This document shows positions 62,087-64,000 of a stretch of 64,000 nucleotides of DNA, piece after piece. Within the stretch, counting starts at the first letter, position 1, and the number at the start of each line of letters is the position of its first letter. This DNA is from Flavobacteriaceae bacterium UBA3339 (lineage in GTDB: Bacteria > Bacteroidota > Bacteroidia > Flavobacteriales > Flavobacteriaceae): NCBI GenBank assembly GCA_002360925.1, contig DERN01000003.1, positions 7,165-71,164 on the forward strand, read 5' to 3'. Under the pieces are notes generated by a model. It saw only the letters and a list, made by a program, of their open reading frames with translations, was not told the DNA's origin and made no database searches. The position numbers and the translations under genes were made by a program.

Positions 62087-63322
62087 TTAATTGGTAATGA
62101 GTTTACTATCTGCATTACCTAAACCGATAATTCGTTCATATCGATCCGAATCGTTTTTGTAATAAACCAAAGCATGATAAATATTTTCGGTTTCGTAAAA
62201 ATTTCCATCAGGGTTTAACTCTTCCAAAACTTTTCCTCGATTATCGGCTATTACATATTTATAATTCGTAAATCCTTGTTTTACAAATAAAGCAGTTTTA
62301 TAAGTATTCGATTCAGAATCGAACTTCATTTCAGAATCATTGTTTAATTGATAATCATTAAACATTCCAACTACATAGAGCTTTTGCGAACTTGGCAATT
62401 TCTCTAAATTATAGGTAAGATAAACCCAAGTATAATCTGCTTCGGTATTAGGATTTTCTCTGAATTTATTTCTAGGTTTAAAAGCTCCGTTTACATCCTG
62501 ATAAAAACTATATGTTTTATTTTCTTTCAAAGGTTTGGTCGGATATAAATAAACTTCATATAATTCGCTTCGTGTAATTTTACTTACGTTGTTATTGATT
62601 TGACGAATATCGCTTGTATCAAAATAAAGAAATTCATTTCCTGCCCAAAAATTCGTTTCTTCATCGTATTGATATTTAAACTGATTTCCCAAAATATATT
62701 GCGGTTTTAAATTGGTTAACGCATTATACCATTGTCCGTTTTGTAAAATAACTACATTTACATTTTGTTTAGGGTTTTGCAACAGCTCGTTTCCAAAATC
62801 AATATTCATATAAATATTCTGCTTGAAAGGCGCAACTTCTAAATTCCGAGTTTTCTTTACTTCTAAACTTACTTGAGCTAGATTTTCGTACAAAACAAAA
62901 CGTCTTTCTAACACTTTTTCTCCGTCTACATTATAAATTTCCAAAATAAAATTTCCCGAAATCATAATTTGAGAATCTCTATTTGGGAACGAAATCGTAT
63001 AGTTCGCAAAAGCCTGAAAGGTATTGAAGGAAGTTTGATAAGATGGAATTTGTACACTTTGAGCTCCTTTAAGATATTCGGTAATTTTCAAATCAGACTT
63101 TTTCCAATCTCTTGTACAATGTACAATTTGATAATAATAATCGGATCCATCTCCAATTAGATCATCAAACGAAAGCTGAAAACGCTCTCCCAATTTAAAA
63201 ATCGGAATAAGCGATTCATTTCCCTGATGAAACATTGCCGATCTTATATAATACGGATCTAAAACAGCGAAACTTTGAAACGAAATAATAAAGAAGAAAA
63301 TACTGATAATGAACCTATTCAT
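62087..63322 (-). CDS. Type IX secretion plug protein (DUF5103)
   Basis: This 411-residue protein has a signal peptide (SFQSFAVLDP) and two beta-sandwich domains as in the DUF5103 / T9SS plug family (PYYIRSAMFHQGNESLIPIF, then the late YVVGMFNDYQLNNDSEM segment). Plug proteins close the SprA translocon in the outer membrane until cargo arrives. It fits with the T9SS cargo protein at 8416-9216. Confidence 0.88.
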   Translation of the reverse strand: MNRFIISIFFFIISFQSFAVLDPYYIRSAMFHQGNESLIPIFKLGERFQLSFDDLIGDGSDYYYQIVHCTRDWKKSDLKITEYLKGAQSVQIPSYQTSFNTFQAFANYTISFPNRDSQIMISGNFILEIYNVDGEKVLERRFVLYENLAQVSLEVKKTRNLEVAPFKQNIYMNIDFGNELLQNPKQNVNVVILQNGQWYNALTNLKPQYILGNQFKYQYDEETNFWAGNEFLYFDTSDIRQINNNVSKITRSELYEVYLYPTKPLKENKTYSFYQDVNGAFKPRNKFRENPNTEADYTWVYLTYNLEKLPSSQKLYVVGMFNDYQLNNDSEMKFDSESNTYKTALFVKQGFTNYKYVIADNRGKVLEELNPDGNFYETENIYHALVYYKNDSDRYERIIGLGNADSKLITN

Positions 63323-63414
63323 ATCTACCTATTTTACGAATTATGTAAATATACTAAATGCTTGATAACCTAAAAAAGAAAGAATCGTTTTAATCATAAA
63401 GATTTTTTACGACT

Positions 63415-63447
63415 TTGTTATTTCTTCATCAAAATTTAGTTACTTTG
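63415..63447 (+). promoter_or_regulatory. Possible promoter before the lysine-rich lipoprotein
   Basis: TTG (63415-63417), 22 bp, then TTACTTTG (63440-63447) matches the consensus with one mismatch, 31 bp before the ATG. Confidence 0.4.
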
Positions 63448-63478
63448 CACTATATTATAATTAATAAAATCATAGATT

Positions 63479-64000
63479 ATGAAAAAAATCGTTTTATCAT
63501 TAGCAGTAATCGGTGGATTAGTATTCACATCTTGTAAAAAAGAAGCTACTCAAGAGAATTTAGAAAATAAATTAGATTCAATCACAGAACAAACTAAAGA
63601 TACTTTAGATGAGATCAAAGAAGAAGTAGTTGAAACTGTTGAGTCGTTAGATGCAAAAATTAAAGAAGCTGAAGCTGAATTAGCAAAAGCAGTTACAGTT
63701 GAAGAAAAACAAGCTGCTACCAAAAAATTAAACGAAGCAAAAGCTGCTTTAGCTACTTTAAAAGGAGAAGCGATTTCAACAGCTGAAGAAGTTAAACAAG
63801 AAGCTACTAACGCGGCTAAAAAAGCTGGAGATGCTGCTAAAAATACTGTAAAAAAAGCTGAGAAGAAAGTAGAGAAAGCTAAGGAGGAAGTTGTAAATAA
63901 GGGACAAAAGACGCAAGAAACAATTAAGGATCTTAAATCTAAAGAATTAAATAAAACCGAAAGTAATGATTTCAACAAAATTAAAGAATTAACTAAATAA
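63479..64000 (+). CDS. Lysine/alanine-rich lipoprotein with long coiled coil
   Basis: This 173-residue protein has a lipoprotein signal (LVFTSC, Cys near 19) and a single long helix or coiled coil of charged heptad-like repeats (Ala/Lys/Glu about two thirds of residues), ending in a Lys-rich tail. Its stop is the last codon of the window. Similarity to apolipoprotein- or LEA-like stress proteins is compositional only. Confidence 0.8.
   Translation: MKKIVLSLAVIGGLVFTSCKKEATQENLENKLDSITEQTKDTLDEIKEEVVETVESLDAKIKEAEAELAKAVTVEEKQAATKKLNEAKAALATLKGEAISTAEEVKQEATNAAKKAGDAAKNTVKKAEKKVEKAKEEVVNKGQKTQETIKDLKSKELNKTESNDFNKIKELTK

Noticed and set aside
63550..63978. Long minus-strand reading frame opposite the lysine-rich lipoprotein
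   Set aside because: It mirrors the low-complexity GCT/AAA codons of the real gene; the product is a Ser/Ala/Phe-rich artefact with no start signals.

Overview
The window is AT-rich chromosomal DNA from a member of the Bacteroidota, most likely Flavobacteriaceae. The evidence is a protein with a type IX secretion (T9SS) C-terminal sorting domain, a T9SS plug protein, TonB-dependent receptors, membrane-anchored AraC and TPR-HTH regulators, and repeated TTG-N17/23-TAnnTTTG promoters. I cannot name the genus.

Region 1 (1-12.3 kb) is a surface and signalling island. Two tandem, repeat-rich secreted surface proteins (the first cut by the window edge) are followed by two membrane AraC regulators, a PAS-LuxR regulator, and a four-gene operon ending in a histidine kinase and a NarL-type response regulator. 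It also holds a T9SS cargo protein, two related polytopic membrane proteins and a TPR-HTH regulator. AGGTA-N4/5-TACCT palindromes recur between these genes.

Region 2 (12,385-25,786) is a 13.4-kb integrative and mobilizable element in the 3' end of a CAT-anticodon tRNA gene, bounded by 14-bp direct repeats. From the tRNA inwards it carries a tyrosine integrase, an unknown gene, an excisionase-like HTH protein, a superfamily-3-like helicase, a TOPRIM primase, a likely oriT hairpin, MobC and a relaxase with a second ORF nested out of frame. The cargo follows: two small orphan genes, a strongly structured DNA/RNA element, a small orphan, a three-gene membrane protein/AAA ATPase/HNH operon resembling Septu-type defence, and an AlbA_2 (Schlafen-type) gene paired with a membrane protein. 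The original tRNA terminator now lies beyond the far end of the element, and the element supplies a replacement.

Region 3 (25.9-33.5 kb) is conserved core: methylmalonyl-CoA epimerase, rbfA, a FtsX-like permease, an M16 peptidase pair, ribosomal L21/L27 and a metallo-hydrolase. Region 4 (33.7-41.2 kb) is a compact peptide natural-product (RiPP) cluster: Gly-Gly leader precursor, TonB-type receptor, radical SAM/SPASM maturase, unknown helper and C39-peptidase ABC exporter. It abuts the truncated remains of another receptor gene. A lipoprotein and a TPR-AraC regulator follow.

Region 5 (44-64 kb) is again mostly core: an MFS-AAA-dGTPase operon, the 2-oxoglutarate dehydrogenase E1/E2 genes, a polyprenyl synthetase, a TetR-controlled RND efflux operon, CsbD, PruA, ApaG, the T9SS plug protein and a lysine-rich lipoprotein. 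The most interesting candidates for undescribed biology are the RiPP cluster, the membrane/ATPase/HNH operon, the nested gene in the relaxase and the structured element at 17,972-18,115.
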